Positions 1 through 10,697 of a stretch of 27,718 nucleotides of DNA are shown here, piece by piece. The translations under genes and the position numbers were made by a program. The notes under the pieces were generated by a model. It was given only the letters and a program-made list of their open reading frames with translations, was not told the origin of the DNA and made no database searches. How positions within the stretch are numbered: the first letter of the stretch is position 1; each line of letters begins with the position of its first letter. Location of the stretch: NCBI GenBank assembly GCA_027576995.1, contig JANBQC010000375.1, positions 1-27,718 of the forward strand, written 5' to 3'. This DNA is from Dimargaris cristalligena (lineage: Eukaryota > Kickxellomycota > Dimargaritomycetes > Dimargaritales > Dimargaritaceae).

Positions 1-3000
1 ATTCATTGGCGGCGGCGGAAATTGGATCAATTGTATGTCCAAATGAATGCCGTAATTCATTTAAGCAATTAGCACTTTGTTAGTGGAGGATATTATTTAA
101 AACGCCTTAAGCAATTATCATCTCAAAATATAGAATGAATCAAGGTATTAGCCATCGATTTTGTACGCATAGGCACGTTGAATCCAGACTAAATAAAAAA
201 TTAACAACGTTGGTTTTATCGAAACCAAAATGAAGTGCACTGAGTATTCTATTGACAACTGCTTAGATTTCTATGGTCCAAATAAAAAATCGGATTGCCG
301 ATGAGGTCTGCTGAGCCATATCCAACAGTCTTAACAAAGAGTGAAGCCACTGAAACAGCACGAACATTGCTACACTGACTACAATTCAAATTGTATCCTG
401 CTATTTAACTTATTGAAAGGCCCTTATCAAGAAACCTATTCGATACTTTCCATTGCAGCAATCAAAGGGTTTTATTGACATCTATTACATTATTAGTACA
501 GCCACGGTGCCTTCATGAAAGTCATGGAAGCATCCTACCAAAATAAAGATCTTTGCCTACAACCTAGACCACGCTCAAGGTAGTTTTACATAGGGTTTTA
601 TTTTTATTAAAATTCAATTATTAACCAAAATTTCAGATATAATAAGAAGTAGGTCCAGCATTTAAAATACATGTACAAATGCTATAATATATATTTTTAA
701 AAAAGTATACTAACCATTTAACCTGCACATTGGCAGGCACCACCCAGGTTGGAATTAATGGGTGGCTGGATTTCGTGGCCGACCCCTATCTTGGTCGGAG
801 AGTTCAGCATAGGGGTCGGTGATAGGGTAATCCCCCCCAAAATTAAGTGACATGTCCCTGGAGCCACCCTGTTGAGGGGGACTATAGTTGTTTGTTTTCT
901 GTGTTGCTGCAGGGAGCCGCCTCCATACCTTGATGCAGGCAGCCCAGAGAGTGGTAAAGATGGCCTTTGTTCTAGACATCTTCAAGGGAGACGTTTTGGA
1001 AGGAAGTTAAGGATTGATATAAAAGTAGAGTGTGTAAAAAATGCTGAAGTTTTGGGTGGGTTTAAAGCTGATGTGGGATATGGAGGTGATGCCCTTTTTC
1101 CTTTATATATAGTAAAAATCTGTGTGGTTACCAAGTTGGGGTGATGTAGAATGCCTGACTAGGTGTTCAATGTGGGCTTAGACCATAGGGACATCCAGTA
1201 CATTCACCGAGGGAACAATGGCACAATTGGTGATATGGATCCATATTTTTGCAAGACAGAGTTAGCATGCCTATTCATTCCCATTGGCGACCAATAAAAC
1301 AGCTGTTTAGAAGTCCGCTACCAAGTATTCAGTATTGGGTTAGCCACTGGGTTTTGGATTAACATAACCAACCAATGATATGGCCAAAGATGCCAACTGG
1401 TAATGGGACAGGACTACGACAATGGCCAGGGTTCTTGAATGAAGGCTTCTATAAAGCGCAATATTTTTTATTACTGTATAGAAAATCACCTTGGAAAATT
1501 TAATATCAATCCACAATAGGATGATTGGACTAACAATGGTAGTTAGACCCGACCACGGAGCCCACTACATTGCCTATCAAAAGGGATTTGGTCCTATCAG
1601 TAAGTACAATGTAATACCAACATAACTAGTTGTACCTAACAATTTCTGGCCCAGTCACCAACCAATTAGACACCAAGTAGACATGGTGGGGTCGATACCA
1701 ACGACGATCCCCCTAATGTGAAGGCAAGGCTTGGCGAAATCATAAATCTTTTCAGCTATTGACAAACTGGGAATGGCTGATAGCCGCCGCAGTCCCATTG
1801 TGGTGTAGCATATATATTAAATCATTGGTTTTTTATGTTGGTGCTAGAAGTAAATTAAGGATGTGGATGGGACGCCAGAACTGCGAATAGTGAATGGTCT
1901 GGTGTTTGTTTCAGATACTATATTGGACGGGTCACTACAACGGAATCCCCGATGGACCTTCACATTTATAAGCTTAGTTCTATCGTTCTGATCGGTGTTA
2001 CTGCTGCTGTTCATGGGTGTAATTCTTTTGTGGGGTAGTAGTTCTACTACTTTTGTTGCAACATTGCTTTGTCGATTTCATTGTCAATGGAGTAAATACG
2101 AAATTGATGTTTGGGCTAAGGAATGCTAGATACGATTTAGTAGTGTCGGTTTTCAAGGTACCAAAACCGACTTTGGAAGCTGTGCCTGGATTCCTAGGAT
2201 GGCATGGCCAGGGTCTGTAATTGAACGGGGCATTCCTAGGCATGGTTACGGATACCATCAGTCCATCGATAAACTCACCAGGCGACTGGCCTAGTTAGTG
2301 TATTCGGTAGTCACCGGACCTTATTTTAACGGTATATAGTCAATTCTGAGCGGTGATCATAATTGCCGAATACTTTCGCAGCAGATGGTCAGGCCTACGA
2401 TTACTCTCCTCCATTTTCCATATAATTAAATGGCTTCTTGACTTGTGGATCAATAAGTACAATGGCGGTGCTGATCAATTACTATAATCTGCCGGAAGTA
2501 CTTACCTTGCAAGGTTGCATGAACTATCCACTGCTAAGTACACTGGCATGTTGCCATTTGTGTCCCATACGATTTTGAACTTGTTCTCCATCTATTATCA
2601 AGCCGCCTTTTCTTACATCGCCAGTCTAGCCCTGGGGCATGTTGATTGGGCTTCCTGTGACTGAAATCTAACTGCCATTCTGATTATTTGCAAAATGGCC
2701 GAATTACAGATTACTGTGTTATGGCTCATCCAGCACAGCTTTTTTGTCATGGTGAGCAGAAGGGTAATACGCGGTTTACAACTACGCGCCCTTCAAACTA
2801 AAGCCTTGCCTCTAGATATCCGTACAATATTAGTGCCATTGCCAGCCATAGTGCCCCTTCCTTTCTAACCCGGCCTTGATGGTGCTATTTCTGAACATTA
2901 CCGCTTTATAATGTGACACCTGCACTACTTTTTAGTTGCCATATCCTTCTCGTTGAATTGTATACTACACTCTTAGATCGACAAAATATTAGATATAGCA

Positions 3001-3557
3001 ACAAGTTAACTCGGAGTATGCTATGCCGAGCTTGATCAATTTCACTGGTACAAATATAATTGATGAAAGGGGAGCAAGGAGAGATGCTCAAGTCCTCCAA
3101 ATTGATATGCATGCGTTAAATTTCGACCAACAGGAATGTTTAAGATAAATCATCACAGAGTAGGAGAATAAAGGCCGCTCTGGAGGAAGTGCTATTAAGC
3201 ATGTGTATGGGTCTAGACGGGAGGTTTGCATTAATCGTGGGGACTTCCGGGTTTCAAGGGTAGGTAGACATTCTGGCAGGTGAGCCATCTTATAGGGATA
3301 AGAGGAACGGGACACCGTGACTTCGTTATTTATTTATTTACCGAAATAAATACTTGGAGAACTGCCCAGTAGTGGAAGCTGTTTGGCGCGAGCACCCTAA
3401 TGGATGTTTGAAAACGATTTGACTTAGTACCGAGTTTAATGCGATAATAGAGCATTGTTCGAAATAATGTTACGAGATATCCACGTACCCTCCTAATCCG
3501 GCTTTTGCTTTCAGATTTAAATATTATGGAAAGCGGCAAGTTTAATAAATATAGATA
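1..3557. other. AT-rich region without a supportable gene
   Basis: This stretch is AT-rich compared with the coding islands further right, and no open frame in it matches a family I recognise. Frames of 60-90 codons occur on both strands but have no supporting leader, codon bias or motif. Two weak coding-like traces are described under findings: a signal-peptide-like start at 1952 on the plus strand, and a donor/acceptor pair at 2395-2505 on the minus strand. The most likely content is decayed intergenic or transposon-derived DNA. Confidence 0.5.
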
Positions 3558-3562
3558 ATAAA
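3558..3562. repeat. Target-site duplication, left copy (ATAAA)
   Basis: The five bases ATAAA immediately left of the solo LTR are repeated exactly at 4038-4042, immediately right of it. This is the 5-bp duplication that a retroviral-type integrase leaves on insertion. Confidence 0.8.
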
Positions 3563-4037
3563 TGTCGTGCTTAATAATCTAAAGGATTAAAGCCGACTAC
3601 CTATGAAGGACTAGGTGTCATCATCACCTAGTTCTATCAAGGAGGCGCGGGAATTCGGCCTTGTTGAAGGATCAGCATCCTTCAGCCATTCCCGCCACTC
3701 GATTCACATATTCTATATATCACCTTCATTATATACCCGTCTATTATTAGTTATCATTTATATTACTATCTAGTAGCGTTTTCCAGCATCTTCTATACCG
3801 GTTTGATGCCTTTACCATTAGTCTGCTCGGCTATATAAAGCCGAGCCAATTCCTATAGTTACTCTTCAGTTAATTACCATTTATTCTATACCCCCTTTTA
3901 TAGTTAACTCAATCTATTAGATATCTCCCTTATTCTTATCTATAAAGTGCCCTTCGCATCAACTGCCTGTGTGTTAGCTCTTGTAAACTTGTCCGAAGCG
4001 TAGCCATTTAGCATATTGTGGAATTTAGCCTACGACA
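3563..4037 (+). mobile_element. Solo LTR (475 bp) of a Ty1/Ty3-type retrotransposon
   Basis: The block starts TGTCGT and ends ACGACA, a perfect 6-bp terminal inverted repeat of the canonical TG..CA type, and is flanked on both sides by ATAAA. Inside it a TATATAA box (3832-3838) sits in the loop of an 8-bp palindrome (GCTCGGCT/AGCCGAGC, 3825-3846), as expected for an LTR promoter. The left part folds into hairpins at 3610-3632 and 3647-3695. No second LTR and no gag/pol reading frame lies beside it, so it is best read as a solo LTR left by recombination between two LTRs. The orientation is taken from the TATA box and is uncertain. The superfamily (copia or gypsy) cannot be decided from the LTR alone. 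Confidence 0.82.
3825..3846 (+). promoter_or_regulatory. Palindrome-embedded TATA box of the LTR
   Basis: GCTCGGCT at 3825-3832 and AGCCGAGC at 3839-3846 are exact reverse complements around ATATAA. The TATA element would sit in the loop if the arms paired. It is the only strong TATA-like element in the LTR. Confidence 0.6.
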
Positions 4038-4042
4038 ATAAA
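4038..4042. repeat. Target-site duplication, right copy (ATAAA)
   Basis: Exact copy of the five bases at 3558-3562, directly after the LTR terminal CA. Confidence 0.8.
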
Positions 4043-4737
4043 TATCGTTTATTTGTTTGTATGTGGACGTCTGGAAACGTTGCCCATACTTATAATTTGG
4101 CTAAACCTCTGGCTAATAAAGTATGCCCCCCGGTTTGATCGATGGCGATCAGGCTAGATGAATAGTTATGCAACGGGGTAACTATCAACCAGCTATGCAA
4201 AAATATAGATTCATCCGTAAAGTATTGGTGACCAGTAACGTCAAATTACGAAATCAATCTAAAGTCAGCCCTAAGTTTACAGACCTATCATATATATCTA
4301 GCATTGGTAAAGAATACCGATTTATTGAGCGGAGGTATCCATGAATCCCGCCACGTCTGAAAATAATAAAATGTGATATAAGGTAGTGGAAAGAGTGAGG
4401 ATAAGGAGATGGGGGAGGGGGTAGAATTGTATATAAGAGGAATAAAACATAATAGCCCGATAACCAAATTTTAAAAGTGCGCTAAGCAAAGACAAGATTA
4501 AATACGCTAGATACACTAAAGAGAGGAACACATCAGCGTTTTTCTATAATGGGCGCGAAAGGAGGGCAATTCAACTTAAATCATAGAAGCGGATAAATGC
4601 TTCTCCACCCCTCACCGCTTTACCCAGTATTTATCGAACTGATCTAAATTAGTAGCAAGAGAGTGTGTGAGTGACAGAGTGAGGTGAATAAAACCCGCGA
4701 ACAAAAACCAACCATCGAAGCGCATCAGCCAACATGC
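4043..4737. other. Spacer between the solo LTR and the CLU1 3' end
   Basis: AT-rich and without a convincing gene on either strand. The part next to 4738 must hold the 3' untranslated region of the minus-strand CLU1 gene. I see no clear AATAAA-type signal on the minus strand close to the stop codon. Confidence 0.5.
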
Positions 4738-7700
4738 TTAAGAAGAGGCCCAGGCAGCCTGACCCCGACGTTTAGACTTATTCTTACCCGCACCATCATT
4801 ACCTCCCGCACTACCCGATTCCGTCGACCCCGGACCGCCCATAATATACGACATGAGTTGGTCGATGGGCAAGTGACCCTTGGATCCTGTCACCCCGGTC
4901 GGCTTCAAGTTATACAAGCTATCCGCGGTATCGTTCGTAAACACCAGCTGGGACGACAGGCCCGACCCAGCGGACGTTGCGTGTTGGTGACGGTTACTGC
5001 CCCCGGTCGCTTTAAGTGCGGCCGCAGCGGCGCGCTGCTGCTGTTTAGCCAACCGCTGGCTGAGGGCCATTTTAGCGGTCATGACGGCGCCGGCGGTAAG
5101 TTCCTGCAGCCATTCGTTACTTTCCTTGGTCTTGGGATCTTCATCGCCCAACACGGTCTGGAACACCCGGAAGGCGTTCTTTTCGATTTGGAGGGCCTTC
5201 TTGAAATCGCCGCACAGGGCGTAGGCCTTGGCCAATACGTGGTTGCTCGTAGCGGTCAGCGTATGGTCGGGTCCCAGGATTTTTTCGTGGGTCTGCTGGG
5301 CGCGTTCGAAGAAACGGCAACTCAGGGGGAAGTCTTGGAGGGACTGCAGAATCACGGCAACGTTGTTGTCCACGGTGGCCAGGTCGGGGTGACCCGTGCC
5401 GTTCAGCAACTGCCAGTAGCCCATGGCGTGTTTGAGGCAGGCTAGGGCAGCATTGGTGTTGCCCAACCCGTGTTCGTAGAGCCCCAGGTTCAAGTAGTTG
5501 TGGATCGTGTCGGGATCATCGAGACCGCAGGTGCGTTCCGAAATAATGATGGCCTTCTTCTGGAAGTCCTGCGCCATTTCCTTCTCGCCGAGGTGGTGGT
5601 AAATCATAGCCAAGGCCGCGTAACAGCGCCCGGTTTCGGGATGAAGGAAACCGTAGGTCTGTTCGTGCAGAGCCAGGGACTCCATCAACAGTTCCACCCC
5701 CAACTGACGTTGGCCTTGGGCCAGGCTCAGTCGGCCGGCTTCAAAAGTTTGCTCGGCGAACAGGCTCCGCGCGCTGGCGTCCTTAACCCGGGGCACCAAA
5801 TTGAGGATATCCTGGGCCAGGAACGTCGTGGGGCGCTCCGAAGTGAGGACCGGTTCGAAGTGATACTGGCGGATGGCAATCTGCAGTCCTGCGGCTAAAC
5901 AGAGGTCGCGAAGGCATGCAATACGGTTGGCACTATCGAATTCCAAAGCACTGGCGGGAAGCTCGTAGCGGAAGCGGGCGGCAATTTCGGATTGAATCAG
6001 GGAGCGGAGGGAGGCGGGGGTCAGGGTGGCGAACGCGGGGGTAGCCGGATTAGCTCCGGCAAGTTCGGGCTTAGGGGCCGCATTGTAGTGGTCACCCAAG
6101 AGGCAGTTCAGCACGTGGGCCACACAGGCCTGGGTCTGGACGGCGGGTAGATCGGCCAACAAGTCGCGGAGAATGTGCTTGAGGGCACGGGTCACCATAG
6201 CCTGATAGATTAGCGACTTGACCTTAGTGACGCGGAACTGCTCACCGGCCTGGTCCATCAGCTGGGCAATGCGACCGAGATAACGCAGATTCACCCCCCG
6301 ACGGTGGAGCAGCTTGCTCAAAGACTGGCTGTCAATCACCGACACTTCGTAGGAAATAAGGTCGGCGACCAACCCGGGAACAATTAAGTTGCGCAGGAAC
6401 TGAGACAGCGCCCGCACATCACCCTCCTGCTTCTGGTGCTCGGCAATACCGGCTTCGGTCTCGGGATGTTTAACGGCACAGAAAACGTCTGGATTGAAGC
6501 TGAGTTCAAACTCGGGCCCGGCGGTTTCCTCAGCAGCCTCCTTGGTATCCTCCTTCTTCTCCGCCTTCGGTTCCTCCTTTCCTTCAGTCTTGGTGGTGGT
6601 CTCAGCAGTGGCATTCTCGCCCTCGGGCTTCTCCTGCTTCTTCTTGGCTTCGGCCTGGGTCCGCTGGAACTCGCGGGACTTATGTTCCCAGTAGAGATCC
6701 ACCAGCTCGGGACGCAGCAGAGTCAGATGGTGGGGATAATCGGGCAGCGACGACTGGGTATCCGCTGATTCGGTGGTTGCTTCCTTCTTGGTGGCCTGAC
6801 CATCCTCGGCGTTGGTGGTGGGCTTACCACACTCAGCTTCCTGGAATTCGATATCGATGGGGTTCAACCGGAACAGATCCAGCAGGTATTTACGCCCGTC
6901 AGCCCCGGTAATGCCCTTGGTTTCGATGGATCCAAACAAAGTAGTGGATTTACCTTCGGCGTCCACCACGGTGTTTTCCGCCAAATGGAGGTACTTGGCC
7001 AGACTGCCCGCTAGTTCATGGAATTGGGGGTCCGCACTAACGGTCACCCCGCTGTCCACCGACCCGTAGGCGGGCGACGAGTCTTCCTGGCGGCGGAAAA
7101 TACCGGGGACGATACTCTGGGCGACCACGCGCGTTCCGCGGTAGTCCACCACCACAGTACCCAAGGTACAGGCCCCTTCCAAGTCGATACTGTTCACCAG
7201 ACGGACCCCTTCCAGGTCCTTACCGGTAGCCACGTGGGCGGCGGCATCCCCCCCGATATCGGCGAACATGGCACGCCCATCGAGCCCCTTGCTGAAGAAG
7301 ATGTTGTTGTAAATGAACATGTGGGTTTCGGGGGTGTCAAGAGGGTTGAGGGGAGTCACGTTTCCTTCGACCACGGCCATGGCGCCCTTGGCGGCGGCCT
7401 CGGCGAAATCGGCCTGCACCTTGTTGATGAGGCGATCGCGCAGTACGCGTTCCTGGAGGTTCGACCGGGGCAGTTCCCGGTGGGTCTGCAGTTCGTCGTT
7501 CCAGTCCCGGAGGCTGTCTGAGGCTTCAATCCCGTAATTGAGGTAGCTTTCACTGGCCCGGGAGGCATCAAAAGTGTGGGGCTGTTCCGAACCTTCCTTG
7601 GTGACGGCATCTTCAGGGGCCTTGACGCACCAGGGGTAGGCCACATAAGGTACCGTACCGGGCAGCACTTCCAGCATCGGTTTGGAGGTAATGAAGTTCT

Positions 7701-9172
7701 GCAGCAGCTTGAATTGGGTCTGGAACCGCGGCGACAGGTTGGTTAATAACGAGATCAGGGAGTGGTTTTGGTAGTGGTTCAGTTGAGTGCGCGGGGCCGG
7801 GTTGAACACGGCCGGGGTGGACTGGTTGACAAAGAACCCACTGACCGCTCCGGTGATGGAGTAGGTGGGGCCTTCCAAGGTCGTGACATTCAGGTAGAGC
7901 AGATCACCTTGCAACTTGCGGAATTGCGGGACCGGGTTCCAGCCAGACACGGTGATACCAGCCAGGCATTGGGGGTTCTGGCGGTCACGGTGGTAGTTCT
8001 TGGGGAAGAAGCTCTGCAGCGGGATTAGTTTCTCCATATTGTGGCCGTTGAAAATGTGCTTGGGCTTCTCCGTAGTGACAGGGTCCGGCAGGGCGGCATT
8101 CTCCTCTGCTGGTTCTTCGGTGGCAGGGGCAGCCGCCGATGCTTCGTCCTTGGCCGGAGTAGGGGCCGGGTTCGAGCTAGGATTGGGGGATCCACCCCGG
8201 GCGGCCTTTTTGTTACCCTTGTTTTTCTTGCCTCGTTTACCGGACTTGTTACCGTTGGTGGTGGCGGTACCATTGCGAGCGGCGACAGCCGAGGGAGAGT
8301 TGGGATCAGATTGGTCCAAGGCCGAGAAGACGGTGGCCCCGGCATCAATGCCGAAATCATACACGGAAGGCTTGAAGGGGCCGATCAGAAGGTCCCGAAG
8401 GCGGCACACGTGGGCCCGGACTTCCCGGTCGGTGTATTGATCTGGAGGGAATGGCGTGGTTGAATTCGGTAAAATCCGGTTAGTACCGTGTGTGAAATTA
8501 AACGCAAATCTAAATTCAAGATAGTATCAACCACTGCTAAGCCGAGCTGGGCGAATCCGAGCGATGCTCTATAAAAAATCGGGGAAGGGGGAGGGGATAA
8601 TAATAATGATAAGACGTACCTCTGACCATAACTAGCTGGGAGCCACTGACGAGACCCTCGATGTCGTTAAGTTCGGCGAATTCACTCAGACGCTCTCCGT
8701 TGAATTGGAGATAGAAGCACGAATGCATACAAGACTCGGGCGACTCAATAACGTTCTGCTTGATATCACCAACCGTTTCAGCCGGCGAGGCCACGAGATT
8801 GAGGGCCTTGCCACCGGGGATTTTAACGGAGAGTTCCAGCATGGGCTCTGCGATCCGGATATAAAGCGAGTAAAAACCGTATGGAATGAGTAAATAAAGG
8901 GCCTATGGGCGGGTAGTGGTGTGGTGGAGGGGGAGGGTGGCGTGCTACTAAATCGGGGCATGCTTTATACGGGCCTGGGACGGGGTAATTGGAACGAAGG
9001 GGAGAGGTGAGTCCCCTTCTCCCTCTCCGTTCCTTGGAGGGGGACACTTCAACATAGCAATGTACGAGAACTTACCGGGAGTGGGTTCGGGTTCCTGATC
9101 CTCGGGGGAGGTGACCGCGACGGTGTCGGGGGTAGGAACAGCGGTCTGTTCGGGCTGGGTCGAGGGATCCAT
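4738..9172 (-). CDS. CLU1: Clustered mitochondria protein (CLU1/CluA family), 3 exons
   Basis: Exons on the minus strand are 9076-9172, 8620-8847 and 4738-8441, joining in phase to 1343 codons including the stop (1342 aa; the yeast homologue is about 1280). Clu proteins are cytosolic, bind mRNAs for mitochondrial proteins, keep mitochondria dispersed, and were first found as an eIF3-associated factor. Visible layout: a short acidic N-terminus; a ubiquitin-like CLU_N domain about residues 35-105, followed by VRAHVCRLRDLL; a lysine/glycine-rich patch about 170-190; the CLU domain about 420-645; a Glu/Lys-rich linker about 695-750; an eIF3_p135-type helical region about 753-960; tetratricopeptide repeats about 1030-1230; and a basic tail. 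Intron donors are GTAAGT and GTACGT. The start at 9172 is the first ATG after a TATA box at 9348-9353. The family call is firm; exon 1 is less certain because acidic N-termini are poorly conserved. Confidence 0.95.
8442..8619 (-). other. CLU1 intron 2 with a perfect TACTAAC branch point
   Basis: Read on the minus strand it starts GTACGT at 8619 and ends CTCCAG at 8442. TACTAAC lies at 8479-8485, about 37 nt before the acceptor. It interrupts the codon for an Asp just after the CLU_N domain. A GGGGAAGGGG-type purine run (plus strand, 8581-8597) lies near the donor. Confidence 0.88.
8848..9075 (-). other. CLU1 intron 1, 228 nt
   Basis: GTAAGT donor at 9075 and GATCGCAG acceptor ending at 8848 on the minus strand; the join makes a Glu codon. 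A purine/pyrimidine inverted repeat (8991-9007 with 9022-9033) lies inside it. No perfect branch-point heptamer is visible. Confidence 0.82.
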
Positions 9173-9347
9173 GGTGACTTAAGGAGGTTTCTCGGCAAAT
9201 GGGTGTCAAGGGAATGCGCCGTGACGGAGAGAGCGATCGACTAAGACGTTGGGCGCTCCAAAAATAGGATATTAAGAGCAGATATGACAGTGGCCAACTG
9301 CAAGGTACAGACAGATAAGTAAAGTAGGTAAATAGCAAGGGAGCCGG

Positions 9348-9353
9348 TATATA
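9348..9353 (-). promoter_or_regulatory. Probable TATA box of CLU1
   Basis: TATATA on the minus strand, about 176 bp upstream of the CLU1 start. The stretch between it and the start codon has no other ATG on the minus strand, which agrees with a simple scanned leader. Confidence 0.5.
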
Positions 9354-9505
9354 GGTGAGGAAAAGAAGCAGTCGGTAGAGTCTAGACTGACCAAAAGGGA
9401 TCTATAGCTAGTGAACACAGAGGGTAAGGCAATACATTAATAGCAGTATAGGAGGCGCCCAAGCTATTTATTTACAACCCACCACCTTACTTAATAGCTT
9501 GCAAC

Positions 9506-9562
9506 GGGAGGGGGAGAGATCTGTGGGAGTGAGGAGCGTGCACCTTTCTCTCTCCCTTCCCC
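9506..9562. repeat. G-rich/C-rich inverted repeat
   Basis: GGGAGGGGGAGAGA at 9506-9519 pairs, with small irregularities, with TCTCTCTCCCTTCCCC at 9547-9562. It is one of several purine-rich hairpins in the non-coding parts of the window. Confidence 0.6.
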
Positions 9563-9623
9563 AACTGTTGTTTGGCTGGCAAGACCACTTTTTTTAGGAT
9601 AGGCGGAAAACTCCCCGTAAACT

Positions 9624-9767
9624 ATATGGGTGAAATTCGGCCCAGCTATATAAGGGTTTGCATTATACGTGGATGGGAAAATACATGGGGAATGTATTTT
9701 TAACTAGTAATATTGGCCGAATTTAATGGATTTTTCGTTATACAGCTTGGCTGAACTTCTCCCATAT
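9624..9767 (+). mobile_element. 144-bp MITE-like element, copy B
   Basis: It begins ATATGGG and ends CCCATAT. The terminal 29 bases (9624-9652 and 9739-9767) are inverted repeats with 24 of 29 positions matching. It has the same length as copy C (11718-11861) and shares internal blocks, such as ATGGATTTTT followed by GTTATACAGC, with copies A and C. It has no coding capacity. No clear target duplication is visible at its edges. Confidence 0.75.
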
Positions 9768-10697
9768 CTTCCAATACCCATTTGTCCACTAGCGATAGGC
9801 CAGGCCAACCGGTTATTTACTTGGCCCGGGGTTTCTTTTTCGTGCTGCGCAGTTCCAGTAGGAGCTATACTGGGGAAAAATACGCATGGGGGGACTTTCC
9901 GGTTTCCCCGATCAACGGTTTCCACCGCCTTCACTCCTAAGACATATGGGGTAGAGAAAGGGGGAGTGTATTACGATCTAGGGCAATATAAATATGAGAG
10001 AGTGCTTTGCTTATCTCTGAGCCTTGTGATCCCGTTACTAGGGCTATAGTGTTGGTGTGCTACGGGCACAATTTGGGAGTTGTTGGTGTTCCAACCCGGC
10101 GACCCCAATCAACGGTTCCGTAGAAGGCGAAAATAGAATCGTCATCAACCCCAAGCCTCTCAGCTAAATCGCTTGGGCCACGCTTAATACCTCACTAGGC
10201 AAATCACCTTCTCCAATCAACCCTCCGGAATACTATCAGTGATTAAACTAATGAATGACACTCACCCAACATCCCCTCTACATTTATTGGCCTCTTTAAT
10301 ATCCACTGCCCAATTAGGGTGAGGGTATCTCATGCCAATACGGACAATAATCCGCAAAGTACACGTATTAACTAAAAGATAACTTGTCCGCGTGACTTTG
10401 GATCACGGCTACTATTGGCTCTGGTATATCTCTAGCTGGTAGGTAGTAGATAACCGAGACTATGGACACTATCTCTCAATATATAGTCACTATAAGCAAT
10501 CCTCCTAACTTGGTGGAATGCGTATACCACCCCCAATTAATCCTACAGAACCATGCGACTTTCCGTGTGGCTACCATCTATAAGTGGCTTTTAATAAGGG
10601 ATACCTGCCCAAGAGAAATGATGTGAACCATGGCAAAGGGCCGAATCGGGTCCCTATCGTATTTTGGATATGAATCTATAAATAAAAGGCTCGATTC

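Larger units (their letters stand above)
9354..10697. other. CLU1-VPS45 spacer
   Basis: No gene is supported here. It carries a 144-bp inverted-repeat element (9624-9767), a polypurine/polypyrimidine hairpin (9506-9562), the upstream region of CLU1 and the 3' untranslated region of VPS45. A 107-codon plus-strand frame at 9726-10049 begins inside the repeat element and is not credible as a gene. Confidence 0.55.

Noticed and set aside
755..1144. Overlapping 76- and 90-codon frames on opposite strands
   Set aside because: They overlap each other on opposite strands, have no motif, and match the composition of the surrounding spacer.
3611..4037. LTR beginning at TGTCATC (3616) instead of 3563
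   Set aside because: Its preceding five bases (CTAGG) do not match the bases after 4037, whereas starting at 3563 gives an exact ATAAA duplication and a 6-bp terminal inverted repeat.
4684..5445. 253-codon open frame on the plus strand
   Set aside because: It lies antisense to the TPR-coding end of CLU1. Long antisense frames are expected in GC-rich coding DNA, and it shows no family motif. The same applies to the other plus-strand frames between 5470 and 8463.
9726..10049. 107-codon plus-strand frame
   Set aside because: It starts inside the 144-bp repeat element and shows no motif or promoter context.
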